64,000 nt of DNA from Calothrix brevissima NIES-22 (GTDB lineage Bacteria > Cyanobacteriota > Cyanobacteriia > Cyanobacteriales > Nostocaceae), in contig NZ_AP018207.1 in assembly GCF_002367995.1 (NCBI RefSeq), positions 868,001-932,000 of the forward strand, in the 5' to 3' direction. This document shows positions 35,134 through 45,188 of the stretch, in pieces. The stretch's first letter is position 1. Each line of letters begins with the position of its first letter. A model generated the notes under the pieces. That model worked only from the letters and a program-made list of their open reading frames with translations, did not search any database and was not told where the DNA came from. The position numbers were made by a program, and so were the translations under genes.

Positions 35134-37719
35134 TTACTTTTCCTTAAATGTCCACACACCTTCATCCCAATCTGCGTCTGATGGGGGTGATTGTATCCAG
35201 TGCTGACAACGGCGTAAGTATAAGAGAGCCGCTTTATCATTACTATCAATAGCCAAGACTTGACTAAATTCGCTGAGTGCTTGCTGAAATTGCCGATTTA
35301 AGTAATACTCTCTTCCTTTTTGATAGCGTTCAATTACTTCTAATTTTTGGCTACTAATAGAATCGGAACGTAAACTGATGAGTTCGTAAATCGCCACTGG
35401 CTCATTTCTGCCTTTAACGCGAATATAATCTAACTCTCTAGCCCAAATATTATTTTGGCATGGTCTATAAGTATTATCGCTAATAATGATGTCACAACCG
35501 TACTGTTTGCTGACACTTTCAAGTCTGGAGCCTAGATTTACACCATCACCAATAGCAGTAAATTCCATTCTTTTACTAGAGCCAATATTACCGCTAATTA
35601 CTGTATCAGAATTAATGCCAATACCAATGTTAATTCTGGGCTTATTGGTAAGGTAGCGACGATGATTAAATTCTTGCAAGCGGTGGCGCATTTCTAAGGC
35701 TGTTTGTACCGCCATCCAAGCATGTTCTTCTAATGGTAAAGGGGAACCAAATACAGCCATAATGGCATCACCAATATATTTATCTAGAGTGCCTTTATGT
35801 TTAAATACTGCTTCTACCATTGATTCAAAATATTCATTGAGCATACTCACAACTTCTTCAGCTTCCAGGTTTTCTGTTAAAGTTGTGTAGCCACGAATGT
35901 CAGAAAAGAGAATCGAAACTTCTTTGCGATCGCCTCCTAATTTGGCATCATCTAATTTGAGTAATTCTTCAGCCAATTCTTGCGTCATGTAGCGATACAT
36001 AGTACTTTTGAGCCGCTTTTCATCGCTGATATCTTCCATGACGACTAGTGCGCCTTGAATTTTTTGGTGATCGCTAGCATCGGCAATGGTATTAATTGAT
36101 AAATTGATACTGTGCTGTTCTGTACCTGAAGCGATCAATGTGCGATCGGGGTAATATTGCTGGCGATTTTTCAAGTCTGCTGCATTTAAAGCATTTTCAC
36201 ACCATTTACTAAAATTACCTTCTTTAATGTTGATTAAGTCTTGAATTAGTTTACCTTCTAAACGGTCTGACTCTGGTAGTTCTAACAGGCGTTTAGCACT
36301 TTCATTCGCTGCAATAATTAATCCAGATTTATCTGTAGAAATTACCCCATTAGATAAACTGCGCAAAATATCTCGCTGCATTTGTTCTTGTTGTTTGACT
36401 TTGGCAAATAACTGGGCATTTTGTAGCGCTACACCTGCTTGAATATTAAAAGCTTCCATAAATTCTTCATCATCACGATCGAAACTTGCTTGGAAGCATT
36501 CTGGAGCTTTCGGCCAAAGAGAGTGATCATAGGGGGGAAAATCACCTGATTTACGTTTATTCACTAATTGCGTCACGCCAATCAATTCTTGATCGGCATT
36601 AAATACAGGCATACAAAGTAAACTACAGGTACGAAAATTAGTTTCTTGGTCAATTTTTTTGGCTGTTTCTGAATCTGGATGATTGTATAAATCAAAGGGA
36701 ATATTCAGTTTTTTACCTGAAGCGGCGACTATCCCCGCAAAACCTTTACCTATGGGAACTCTTAATTCCTTTTTTATGCCATTATCTTGAGTGATTTTCG
36801 TCCATAATTCTTGGCGATCGCGGTCGATTAACCATAATGTACTGCGATCGGCATTCATCAGTTCTTTAGCTTCATCCATTACCCTTTTCAGGGTATCTTC
36901 TAAGTCTAAATTGCTTTGTGAAAGCGATTTAATAGCTTTCATTAAAGCGGCGGCGGCTCTTTGTTTTTGAGTAGCTATATAAAAAGAACGAGATGATTCT
37001 AAGATTAATCTAATTGATGGTGCAAATTCTTGAAATAATGCTTCGTCTGCTTTGGTAAAGCCTTGAGTATCAATTCGCTCGCCAATGGGAGAATCGAGAT
37101 TATGTACGGGTTTTAATTTATTCAGTAATTGGACTACAGCAACTAATTGTCCTTGTTCATTTAACAATGGTAAAGCCAGCATTGTATATGTCCGATACCC
37201 AGTGATTTTTTCTTGCTCTCTGGCAAATACTGAGCGAGGATCTTGATAGAAATCATAGGGAATATTAATAACTTTTTTAAAGGTTGCTACTTCGCCAGCA
37301 ATTCCTTTATCGGCAGGAATGCGAATTTCTAAAGAGCGATCGCCTTCACTAGCCGCTAAAATTGACCATAGCTGTTGCTTGTCTTCATCTAATAAAAAGA
37401 TGGTCGTTCTGTCTGCACCTAATAATTCTCCGGTTTTGAAAGTAATTGAATGCAGCATTTCTTCCAAAATGGTATCAAACCCATGAGAATCTAATCTCGA
37501 TAAAGTTTGATGCACAATCTGTAATTTCTGCTCGACTTCTTTAACAACTTGTTTAAAAGTTTCCTGAGTCAGGGGAGCAAGAAAAGAAGAAATAGTGCCT
37601 TGTCTTTTTGCCAACGCACCTACAGTAACGGTATTTTCTTGTAAATAGCCATTTTCAGGATTACGTACACCAATAATTAAATCGGCAGTCTCATCAAAAC
37701 TAGGTTGATGGGATGACAT
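35134..37719 (-). CDS. cyaB1: CyaB1-type adenylate cyclase (GAF-GAF-PAS-cyclase-TPR)
   Basis: 861 aa, almost the same size as Anabaena CyaB1 (about 859 aa). Order: GAF-A (about 65-225), GAF-B (about 255-430), PAS (about 445-560), class III cyclase catalytic domain (about 590-770; VSILFSDIRGYT and LDKYIGDAIMAVFG carry the two metal-binding Asp), then one TPR (about 800-840). In CyaB1, cAMP binding to GAF-B activates the enzyme in a positive loop; it is expected to signal light, nitrogen or carbon state. The protein makes cAMP from ATP and is soluble. It is convergent with the DUF2808 gene and has an upstream gap of 620 bp. Confidence 0.9.
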   Translation of the reverse strand: MSSHQPSFDETADLIIGVRNPENGYLQENTVTVGALAKRQGTISSFLAPLTQETFKQVVKEVEQKLQIVHQTLSRLDSHGFDTILEEMLHSITFKTGELLGADRTTIFLLDEDKQQLWSILAASEGDRSLEIRIPADKGIAGEVATFKKVINIPYDFYQDPRSVFAREQEKITGYRTYTMLALPLLNEQGQLVAVVQLLNKLKPVHNLDSPIGERIDTQGFTKADEALFQEFAPSIRLILESSRSFYIATQKQRAAAALMKAIKSLSQSNLDLEDTLKRVMDEAKELMNADRSTLWLIDRDRQELWTKITQDNGIKKELRVPIGKGFAGIVAASGKKLNIPFDLYNHPDSETAKKIDQETNFRTCSLLCMPVFNADQELIGVTQLVNKRKSGDFPPYDHSLWPKAPECFQASFDRDDEEFMEAFNIQAGVALQNAQLFAKVKQQEQMQRDILRSLSNGVISTDKSGLIIAANESAKRLLELPESDRLEGKLIQDLINIKEGNFSKWCENALNAADLKNRQQYYPDRTLIASGTEQHSINLSINTIADASDHQKIQGALVVMEDISDEKRLKSTMYRYMTQELAEELLKLDDAKLGGDRKEVSILFSDIRGYTTLTENLEAEEVVSMLNEYFESMVEAVFKHKGTLDKYIGDAIMAVFGSPLPLEEHAWMAVQTALEMRHRLQEFNHRRYLTNKPRINIGIGINSDTVISGNIGSSKRMEFTAIGDGVNLGSRLESVSKQYGCDIIISDNTYRPCQNNIWARELDYIRVKGRNEPVAIYELISLRSDSISSQKLEVIERYQKGREYYLNRQFQQALSEFSQVLAIDSNDKAALLYLRRCQHWIQSPPSDADWDEGVWTFKEK

Positions 37720-38341
37720 AATGAGCTTTATATATATAATGGTTATATTTTAGAACTGGAATTTAATTGTTGCAGATGACAACAACCACTAGACAGTATC
37801 CACAGTTTAATCTGTTGTTGAGCTAGCGTCATCATGTGGAAAACTGGGTAGAATTAATAATCCTGGATTTGTATTCAAATCATATACAGTAATTTCCATG
37901 CCTTTACGCCTCTTGCGAGCTGCTTCAGGGTCAGCAATCAGCCAAAGTTTGATTTCTTTCCTTAGCCACTTTCTTACTGGCAAATTTCATCACAATCAAG
38001 ACATACCCTAATTCTGGCTGGCTGTAAAGATATCATGCTGATACGTTGGGAAAATGTCAACCAGTTAATCATCAAATTGCATAATTAAATTTGATTCATT
38101 TACCTACCTATAAATACAGAGAATAACCGTAGGATACAAGACTGTTATAGGAATAGAGGGTGTTGATGATTTAGTCAGCCGTGCAGATATTACTCGTGAC
38201 CAAATATAAAGTTTTGTAAAAAAATTAGCTATCTGCATAAAACCTAGATAACAGGGCGATGTATAGACACAGACGTTGAATATTCCCTCAACAAAGTCTC
38301 AAACCTCATATTTTAATCTTTTTCCACAGGAAAATTAACTT
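37720..38341. other. Intergenic region upstream of cyaB1 and of the 59-aa peptide gene
   Basis: 620 bp between divergent genes. It holds a possible coding remnant on the minus strand (37807-37983) and a short plus-strand open stretch around 38134-38223 (VGYKTVIGIEGVDDLVSRADITRDQI then a stop) with no start codon; no complete gene is seen. Confidence 0.5.
37807..37983 (-). pseudogene. Possible coding remnant of unknown family
   Basis: A 58-codon frame (LPVRKWLRKEIKLWLIADP..., then ...EITVYDLNTNPGLLILPSFPHDD) opens after a stop and has only a TTG to start with. The composition is protein-like (helical, basic, then beta-like) and suggests the 3' end of a lost gene. No family is recognised. Confidence 0.3.
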
Positions 38342-38521
38342 ATGGTTCAAACATTAGAACGCCCAACAACAGTAGTCAAGAGTACCTATACTCCCCCTAA
38401 TCCCAAACCTTTATTACCGGATCTCGATCCAAAAACTGCACCAGCAGAGACAGAAGAAACTACTGCACCTGCGGAGACAGAAGAAACGCCTGCGCCTGCG
38501 GAGACAGAAGAAGCTTCATAG
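38342..38521 (+). CDS. 59-aa Pro/Thr/Glu-repeat peptide, hypothetical
   Basis: ATG 38342 to TAG 38521, 59 codons. An N-terminal part with basic and proline residues (MVQTLERPTTVVKSTYTPPN, then PKPLLPDLDP) is followed by three copies of a 9-residue repeat of the type TAPAETEET (residues 32-58; DNA units of 27 bp at 38435-38461, 38462-38488 and 38489-38515). AGGAAA 8-9 bp before the ATG is a fair ribosome-binding site, and an intrinsic terminator follows 50 bp after the stop, so the peptide is probably a real single-gene unit. No signal peptide or membrane helix is present. Function unknown; a disordered linker-like protein or a modified-peptide precursor are possibilities, but no maturation enzyme is nearby. 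Confidence 0.7.
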   Translation: MVQTLERPTTVVKSTYTPPNPKPLLPDLDPKTAPAETEETTAPAETEETPAPAETEEAS

Positions 38522-38572
38522 TTAAAATCAAGGCCCATCACCAGGTATACTAGATTGCTAATGCCTTACCAG

Positions 38573-38596
38573 ACGCTATTTATAGCGTTTTTTTTT
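38573..38596 (+). terminator. Rho-independent terminator after the 59-aa peptide gene
   Basis: Stem ACGCTA / TAGCGT with a TTTA loop, followed directly by about ten T residues. It lies just before the next gene's start. Confidence 0.85.
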
Positions 38597-38627
38597 GGGA
38601 ATTTTTCAGCAGAGGCCAATTCTGGAG

Positions 38628-41069
38628 ATGGGTAAAAGTTGGAAAAATTTTGCTTGTAAACTGGGTTTAGCAACTCTTGGGGGAAGCAGTATGAGCTTGT
38701 TGATGAGCAACTGCGTATTTGCCCAGAGTGTGATTATTCCCGATAATAACCTTGGTAATGAAAGTTCTCAAGCGATCGCCAATTATCAAAATGCTACAGA
38801 TGCGATCGCAGGTGGGGCAATACGCGATCGCAATTTATTCCACAGTTTCCGAGAATTTAACGTCAGTGAAGGACGTACAGCCGTTTTCTTGAGTCCTAAC
38901 GGTAATATTCAAAATATTCTCGTGCGGGTGACTGGAAATAACCGCTCGGAGATTTTTGGCAAGCTGGGTATATTGGATTCTAATGCCAATTTATTTTTAT
39001 TTAACCCCAACGGCATATTTTTTGGCGCTAATGCTCAACTGAATATCGCTGGTTCCTTTGTCGCAAGTACAGCCAGTGGCATTAAATTTGCTGATGATAC
39101 AGTTTTTAGCGCCACTAATCCCCAAACACCACCGCTATTAACCATTAGTACGCCTGTGGGGTTGCAATTTGACAAACTAGGGGGAGAAATTAATCATTAC
39201 GGCTCCCTAGAAGTACCTACAGGTAAGACTTTAGCTTTAGTCGGCGGGAATGTTAACCTATTTGGTAACGGTCAATTAGATCCCAATCGGAGAACGCTCA
39301 AAGTTATTGGTGGACAAATTGCGATCGCGGGAATCTCAGCACCAGGAACAATCCAAATCAATCTTGATAGTCAAAATCAGCCTTTAACCTTTCCTGATAA
39401 CGTCACCCTAGCCGATATATCATTGCAAAATCTTGCTGTCATCTTAACTGATGGACTTGATGGTGGTTTTATTCAACTCCAAGGTAGACAAATTCAACTT
39501 ACCCAGGGTTCAATAGCTCAAGCAGAGAACTTAAGCAGTGAAAATGGCAGAGGTATAGTTGTGCAAGCACAGCAGTTAACTCTGGAAGATGGTTCCCAAA
39601 TCACGGCTAGTGTAGGTGAGAATATCACAGGTTCTGGAGGCAGTTTAACAGTTAAAGTCTCAGACTCAATTCAAGTCAGGGGAACTATCCCCCCTGGTAA
39701 ACCTTTTGCGGGTGCACCCAGTGGTTTAGTTACGAGAAGCTTTGGCGATGGTTCGGCTGGAGCCTTGACTGTAGAAACCAAAAAATTAATTATTGATGGT
39801 GGGGGAAATATTACCACTACTGCTTGGCAAGGTAAAAGTAATAGCGGCATGTTAAGTGTAACCGCCTCAGACTCCATTTTTCTCGATGGTGCTTCTTTTG
39901 ATGATTTTCCCAGTGGTTTGTTTTCCCAAACTCTCGCTTTAGGAAATGCAGGTTCCATAACAATTAATACCAGACAGTTTATTGCCCAAAATGGTGGAGT
40001 CGTCACCGCCGGTACAGGTAGGAATAGTCAAGGTAAAGGAAGTAACCTGACAGTAAATGCTTCTGAATTTATTGATTTAAGCGGAGTCTCACCCCGCGAT
40101 AAAGATCCTAGCGGTTTATTTGCGCGCAGTCGCGGTACTGGTGAAGCAGGTTCCTTATTCGTAAATACACCAAAAGTAATTGTCAGAGATGGCGCAAGAT
40201 TGACAGTAGAAGCGCTAAAGACAGGAAATGCTGGTACATTGGCAGTTAATGCCACAGAAATGCGTTTAGAGAGACAAAGTAAAGTAGTTGCGGAAACTGT
40301 CTCTGGTAATGGTGGCGATCTCAGATTAGAAATTCAAAATTTACTGCTTTTACGCGATCGCAGTCAAATCTCCACCACCGCAGGCACAGCTGGTGGTGGT
40401 GGTAACGGTGGTAATATTACCATTGATACCCCCAATGGCTTTATTGTTACCGTCCCCAAAGAAAATAGTGATATCACAGCTAATGCTTTCGCCGGTTCTG
40501 GTGGGAAAGTTCTGATCAACGCCTATGATATTTTTGGCATCGAACAGCGCAGCCGAATAGATTTAGTAACATTGCTCAACACTAACGATCCGACTAAACT
40601 TAATCCCCAACTGCTGCAAACCAACGATATTACCGCCATTTCCCAGACAAACCCCACCTTAAACGGCGTAGTTGATATTAATACACCAGATGTTGATCCC
40701 AATAGTGGCTTAGTCAACTTACCTACCCAACCGATAAACTTAAAAGTAGACGAAACTTGTAAAGTAATTGTCGCTAATAATAAAAGTAGTTTTACCATCG
40801 CTGGACGCGGGGGTATACCTTCCAGTCCCACAGAAACCTTGAGTAGTGATGCAGTCATGGCTGATTGGATTGCTGTTGATAGCATTCGTCAACCATCCTC
40901 TCAACCCACCGCTAACCTAGATTCTCCCCAATCTCCCAGCGCCAACATTGTAGAAGCGACAGGATGGGTAATTAATCCCCAAGGTGAAGTTGTACTCACC
41001 GCCAATGCGTCTACCGCAGAAACTCACAATTCTTGGTACAAGTCAAGTGATTGCAACATACCTCAATGA
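38628..41069 (+). CDS. TpsA-type filamentous-haemagglutinin-like exoprotein
   Basis: 813 aa from ATG 38628 (CTGGAG ribosome-binding site; the longer TTG start at 38595 lies in the terminator). Signal peptide about 1-34 (LGLATLGGSSMSLLMSNCVFAQS). The TPS secretion domain follows, with the hallmark NPNGIFFGANAQLNIAGSFVAST (about 125-147) and beta-helix repeats of GS-rich strands through to about 650. It is presumably exported across the outer membrane by a TpsB (FhaC/ShlB-like) partner, which is not in the window. The C-terminus (ATGWVINPQGEVVLTANA...CNIPQ) is the usual cyanobacterial end. Role: surface adhesion or envelope structure, inferred. Confidence 0.85.
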   Translation: MGKSWKNFACKLGLATLGGSSMSLLMSNCVFAQSVIIPDNNLGNESSQAIANYQNATDAIAGGAIRDRNLFHSFREFNVSEGRTAVFLSPNGNIQNILVRVTGNNRSEIFGKLGILDSNANLFLFNPNGIFFGANAQLNIAGSFVASTASGIKFADDTVFSATNPQTPPLLTISTPVGLQFDKLGGEINHYGSLEVPTGKTLALVGGNVNLFGNGQLDPNRRTLKVIGGQIAIAGISAPGTIQINLDSQNQPLTFPDNVTLADISLQNLAVILTDGLDGGFIQLQGRQIQLTQGSIAQAENLSSENGRGIVVQAQQLTLEDGSQITASVGENITGSGGSLTVKVSDSIQVRGTIPPGKPFAGAPSGLVTRSFGDGSAGALTVETKKLIIDGGGNITTTAWQGKSNSGMLSVTASDSIFLDGASFDDFPSGLFSQTLALGNAGSITINTRQFIAQNGGVVTAGTGRNSQGKGSNLTVNASEFIDLSGVSPRDKDPSGLFARSRGTGEAGSLFVNTPKVIVRDGARLTVEALKTGNAGTLAVNATEMRLERQSKVVAETVSGNGGDLRLEIQNLLLLRDRSQISTTAGTAGGGGNGGNITIDTPNGFIVTVPKENSDITANAFAGSGGKVLINAYDIFGIEQRSRIDLVTLLNTNDPTKLNPQLLQTNDITAISQTNPTLNGVVDINTPDVDPNSGLVNLPTQPINLKVDETCKVIVANNKSSFTIAGRGGIPSSPTETLSSDAVMADWIAVDSIRQPSSQPTANLDSPQSPSANIVEATGWVINPQGEVVLTANASTAETHNSWYKSSDCNIPQ

Positions 41070-41475
41070 ATGAATTCAAAAAGTTTTTGCGGTACATGAA
41101 TATATTCTAGAGGGCATGGCAGTGCCATGCCCCTACCATCTGTCACATTCTTTTTTAAATTGGTATGACTATTGACTATTGACTATTGACTATTGACTAT
41201 TGACTATTGACTATTGACTATTGACTATTGACTATTGACAACCCATCACCAGTATTTTCCTGACTGTGTCCTACTTGCTTGATAGTTTAAGACTGAAGTC
41301 CCTGGCTCTGAGATAATAAATAATGTTTGTCTAATCAATTAAGGAATACCAAAAAGGCAATTATCCGGGAATTTAGGGTATTTCTGGGAATTTCGGGAAT
41401 TTTTACCTTGGCTGTTCCTTATTTTTAACTACGAATTAGTCAGCCGTCCTTTAGATGATGTCAAGAGAGGAATTT
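41070..41475. other. Intergenic region with hairpin and heptamer array
   Basis: It holds a perfect hairpin GGGCATGGCA / TGCCATGCCC (41112-41132, single-base loop), a long ACTATTG heptamer array (about 41167-41238), and a plain stretch before the Rieske gene. No gene seen. Confidence 0.75.
41167..41238. repeat. ACTATTG heptamer array (about ten units)
   Basis: Near-perfect repetition of GACTATT. The same unit occurs at 61740-61775 and in degenerate form near 1430-1469. Confidence 0.9.
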
Positions 41476-41826
41476 ATGAACTGGATTCAGGTTATTGCAG
41501 AAAACGAACTACCACCCAATGAACGCAAAGTAGTCAAAGTTGAAAACCGTTCTATTTTACTAGTTCACCATAACAACAAAATTTACGCCTTAGAAAATTC
41601 TTGCCCGCACATGAAATTACCCTTAAAGAAGGGCAAAATTACCGAAGAAGGTGCAATTGTCTGTCCTTTTCACCGTAGTGCTTTTGACTTAAATACTGGT
41701 AATCCTACTGAGTGGATTACTTTCCCACCTGGAATTAATAAGCTCATGGGTTTAGTATCTCAGGAAAAAGCGATCGCTGTTTTCCCCACCCGTGTAGAAA
41801 ATGGCAATATTTTGATCGGCGTGTAA
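41476..41826 (+). CDS. Rieske [2Fe-2S] ferredoxin-like protein
   Basis: 116 aa from ATG 41476, where GAGAGGA lies 5 bp upstream (an ATG at 41455 would add 7 aa but has no ribosome-binding site). The cluster ligands are C-P-H (SCPHMKLPLKKG, about 44-46) and C-P-F-H (VCPFHRSAFDLNTG, about 64-67). It is a soluble Rieske domain without an oxygenase partner nearby, so a small electron-transfer or NirD-like role is likely, not membrane b6f. Monocistronic. Confidence 0.85.
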   Translation: MNWIQVIAENELPPNERKVVKVENRSILLVHHNNKIYALENSCPHMKLPLKKGKITEEGAIVCPFHRSAFDLNTGNPTEWITFPPGINKLMGLVSQEKAIAVFPTRVENGNILIGV

Positions 41827-41933
41827 AGCTCACCAAGTATTTCTTGTAGGTTGGCATTATCTCTCAATATATCTTTTAATGTATAGCGGGAGATAATGCT
41901 TCCTGATTTCATTACTTTGGTGCAAGATGAGAA

Positions 41934-44132
41934 CTAACCAGCCTGCCAAATTCGGATGGTTTTATCTTCGCTGGCACTAGCGAGAATTTTAGCATCGGGG
42001 CTGATATCGAGAGATAAAATACTACCAGTATGTCCTGTAAGGGTTTGTAGCAATTGTCCTGTTTGTAAGTTCCAAATTTTGATGGTGCGATCGCCACTTC
42101 CACTAATTAAAGTCTGTCCATCTGGGGTAATGACTAAACTTTCGATTAAACCTTTATGTCCTTCTAGCTGTTGTTGTAGCTTTCCTGTTTGTAAATTCCA
42201 AATATTAATGACGTTACCGTAACCGCCACTCGCAATAATTTGTAACGTTGAACTAATAGCTACTGTACGCACAAAACCAGGGTTATCGGGAATAGTGCGC
42301 AAGAGTTCGCCATTATCTAATTGCCAAATTTTAATGGCGCGATCGCTCCCTCCGCTAGCAATCAATTTACCATCAGGACTAATGGCTGCGGCGTACACTA
42401 AACCGCTATGTCCGGATAAGGTTTGCAGTAAATTTCCTGTCTGTAATTGCCAAATTCTAATCGTTTTATCCCTACTCCCAGTTACCAACAGTTGTCCGTT
42501 AGGACTAATCGCCAGGGAATTAATCAAGTCAAAATGTCCCCGGAGGACGCGCTGTGGTCTGTTGACGTTCAGATGCCAAATTTTGATTGTATTATCGTTA
42601 CTACCGCTCACAATTGTCTGTCCATCAGCTGCGATCGCTGCGACTATCCACATTCCCGTATCATTTAGCATCATTTGTTGCTTACCTGTTTGCAGGTTCC
42701 AAATTCTGATTGTCTTATCGTTGCTGCTACTAATCAAAATTGGCGAATTTTTACTAAAAGCAACAGATCTGACTAAGTTTCCATGTCCACTGAGACTATA
42801 AGCAAAAGCTGCTGCTTGGAATTGTGGTTTTGATTGCGGTTTTGATTGCGGTTGTGATTGTGGTTGTGAGTATGGTTGTGAGTATGGCTGTGAGTTTACA
42901 GGGGTATAGCCGCGCTGTATAGATAAAATATAATCACGCCCTTGCAGCGCTTGGGTAAACTGAGGATTGATCGTCAAAGCGCGATCGTAATCTGCAAGTG
43001 CAGCATCATAATTACCCAATTTTAAATACACATTACCTCGATTACACCAAGCCTCACAATAACTAGGATTTATTTGTATCGCTTGGTTGAAATCTGTCAG
43101 CGCACCTTGGTAATCTTGGCGTTGCAGTTTATCTAAACCCCACAAGTGATAAGTTTGTGCATTATCTGGGGATTGGTTGTGAAAAACTGGTACGGTGGGT
43201 GGTATATTCGATGTCCGATGCTGTAAATCTTGCAAAACTTCTGCTGCACTTTGATATCTTTCTCTCACTAAATGCTTCAGCAACTTATCGAGAATCCGTC
43301 CTAAATCCTCGCTAATACTTAAACCTTGTTCTCTCAACCTTTCTCGCCACAACCACCGCGCCTCTCTGACATCATAAAGCGAGTCAGCTAAATTACCGTA
43401 AGCATCATGTAACGGCAAACATCTAGTTAACAACCGCGCACAAGTCGCACCCAGAGCATATAAATCGCTTGCTGGGTAAGCGTATCCTTGCATTTGTTCT
43501 AAAGGCGCATAACCAATTGTATAAATTCCCGTTCCTTGACGCGCTAAAGTTGTTTGGGTGACTTGTTTTGCACCGCCAAAGTCAATCAGTACCAATTTGT
43601 GATCGTAGCTTCTGCGAATAATATTTTCTGGTTTAATATCCCGATGAATGATATGGCGATCGTGAACAAATTGGAGAATCGGCAATAAATCATTTAACAA
43701 TTCTCGAATCTGCGTTTCATCAAAAGCATGTTGTTGGAGTTCTGTAGCTAAAGTTTCCCCAGGAATAAATTCTTGTACTAAATATAAATTTAATCCTTGC
43801 TCAAAATAAGCTACCAGTCTGGGAATTTGGGGATGATTTTCTCCCAGTTCAAATAAACGCTTGGCTTCTTCTTTGAACATTTCCGCCGCTTTTTTCAGCG
43901 CGCCTGTACCTTGCACTTGGGGAACAAACTGCTTAATGACGCAAGACGCTTCTAATCTATCTATATCTTTGGCTTCATAGGTTTTACCAAAACCACCTTC
44001 ACCTAATAATCGGCTGATGCGGTAGCGGTTTTTGAACAATGTACCAAAATTATTAGTACCACAACTAGTGCAAAATCTATTGTTATCAGGGTTAAAAGGA
44101 TTTGAGCAATTCAGATTTTGACAGATTTGCAT
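41934..44132 (-). CDS. Ser/Thr protein kinase with zinc ribbon, TPR and WD40 beta-propeller
   Basis: 732 aa. An N-terminal four-Cys ribbon (CQNLNCSNPF, FCTSCG) precedes a Hanks-type kinase (about 35-295): GEGGFGKTYEAKD loop, lysine in CVIKQF, HRDIKPENI with the catalytic Asp, DFGGAK. Then comes a TPR pair (about 325-395), a Gln/Pro/Ser linker (SQPYSQPYSQPQ..., made of short DNA repeats) and seven WD40 repeats (about 445-730) forming a propeller (the last ends EDKTIRIWQ). Such kinases sense and relay signals in cyanobacteria; target unknown. It is a single gene with 300 bp of unassigned sequence upstream. Confidence 0.9.
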   Translation of the reverse strand: MQICQNLNCSNPFNPDNNRFCTSCGTNNFGTLFKNRYRISRLLGEGGFGKTYEAKDIDRLEASCVIKQFVPQVQGTGALKKAAEMFKEEAKRLFELGENHPQIPRLVAYFEQGLNLYLVQEFIPGETLATELQQHAFDETQIRELLNDLLPILQFVHDRHIIHRDIKPENIIRRSYDHKLVLIDFGGAKQVTQTTLARQGTGIYTIGYAPLEQMQGYAYPASDLYALGATCARLLTRCLPLHDAYGNLADSLYDVREARWLWRERLREQGLSISEDLGRILDKLLKHLVRERYQSAAEVLQDLQHRTSNIPPTVPVFHNQSPDNAQTYHLWGLDKLQRQDYQGALTDFNQAIQINPSYCEAWCNRGNVYLKLGNYDAALADYDRALTINPQFTQALQGRDYILSIQRGYTPVNSQPYSQPYSQPQSQPQSKPQSKPQFQAAAFAYSLSGHGNLVRSVAFSKNSPILISSSNDKTIRIWNLQTGKQQMMLNDTGMWIVAAIAADGQTIVSGSNDNTIKIWHLNVNRPQRVLRGHFDLINSLAISPNGQLLVTGSRDKTIRIWQLQTGNLLQTLSGHSGLVYAAAISPDGKLIASGGSDRAIKIWQLDNGELLRTIPDNPGFVRTVAISSTLQIIASGGYGNVINIWNLQTGKLQQQLEGHKGLIESLVITPDGQTLISGSGDRTIKIWNLQTGQLLQTLTGHTGSILSLDISPDAKILASASEDKTIRIWQAG

Positions 44133-44430
44133 ATGTAAATAATTTAAAATTTATTAAATTTATCGATAACCAAGCTAGAAACGTTGTATTATTTAAAGTT
44201 AATATTTTTTTAATTGATAAATTAGCAATACTTACTGATACTATTTTAGTATTAAACTTGCGTAGAAAATTTTAACTAAAATTTAAATTTATCGGTAAAT
44301 ATTACAAAATATTAATAAGCGTAAAACCATTAGCCATGACTAATGACCAATGACAAATTACCGCGAAGCATAATTTTTGAAGATTGTGAACCGCAGAGTA
44401 CGCAGAGGACACAGAGAGTAAAAAAGAAGT

Positions 44431-45063
44431 TTATCGGAAAATTGATGGTAATAAACTTGGGGCTAATAATAGTGCATAACCAATAAAGGCAAATATTCCG
44501 GTAATTAAAACAGTAAATATATAGCTAATACACATCAATAAACCATCAGATTCGATGGTGGCTACTGCTAATAATAAAATACCAACAGTAGGAATAGGAT
44601 TGGTAAAGGGAATTGGTGAAATAAGGAGTATTGTTAATAGAGAAATACAAAATCCGTTGAATCGCCAAGCCCAACGACTATTGGCGATTTTTCCTAATCG
44701 GGGACGCGCAATTTTTTCAACTATTCTGGTAATTCGGCGTAAGTTACTCAATAATATATGCGCGAAGCGACGCGGAAATTGATAGTTAGCTATTTTTTTA
44801 GGTAGCCAAGGCGATCGCCTGCCTAAAACCATCTGTATTGATAATATCAAACAAGCAGCACCAAAAGGCCCGGTTAATCCCGGTGGCATGGGAAATAAAA
44901 ATGGTAAAACTAATAAAGCTATGACTAAGCTAAAACCACGTTCGGAAGTTTTAGCCAGAATTTCTCCTAAGGTTAACGGCTGTTCGGCTAAATTTTGCAG
45001 CAGTGACTTAATTTCTTGAGAAAATCTCAGGTGCGTTTGGCTTGATTCTAGGCGATTTTCCAC
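44431..45063 (-). CDS. ExoD-family membrane protein
   Basis: 210 aa, GTG start. About four predicted helices in the second half; LTLGEILAKTSERGFSLVIALLVLPFLFPMPPGLTGPFGAACLILSIQMVLGRRSPWLP is the ExoD family block (exopolysaccharide synthesis protein ExoD of Rhizobium). The role is not defined biochemically; it could influence envelope or cation homeostasis. It is followed by a gap ending at the kinase gene. Confidence 0.78.
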   Translation of the reverse strand: MENRLESSQTHLRFSQEIKSLLQNLAEQPLTLGEILAKTSERGFSLVIALLVLPFLFPMPPGLTGPFGAACLILSIQMVLGRRSPWLPKKIANYQFPRRFAHILLSNLRRITRIVEKIARPRLGKIANSRWAWRFNGFCISLLTILLISPIPFTNPIPTVGILLLAVATIESDGLLMCISYIFTVLITGIFAFIGYALLLAPSLLPSIFR

Positions 45064-45188
45064 AATACTCAGGTTTAGTTAAGTAAATCACTGATAAAGA
45101 TATACATTTGTTCTACTAGGAATTCCGTAAAAAATCAAATTTTATTTATGTTTAATATCTTCTGTATTACTAATTTACCAGTCATTAA

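Noticed and set aside
38134-38226. Short plus-strand coding-like stretch VGYKTVIGIEGVDDLVSRADITRDQI
   Set aside because: No start codon, 31 codons, no family recognised; noted only as a possible remnant.
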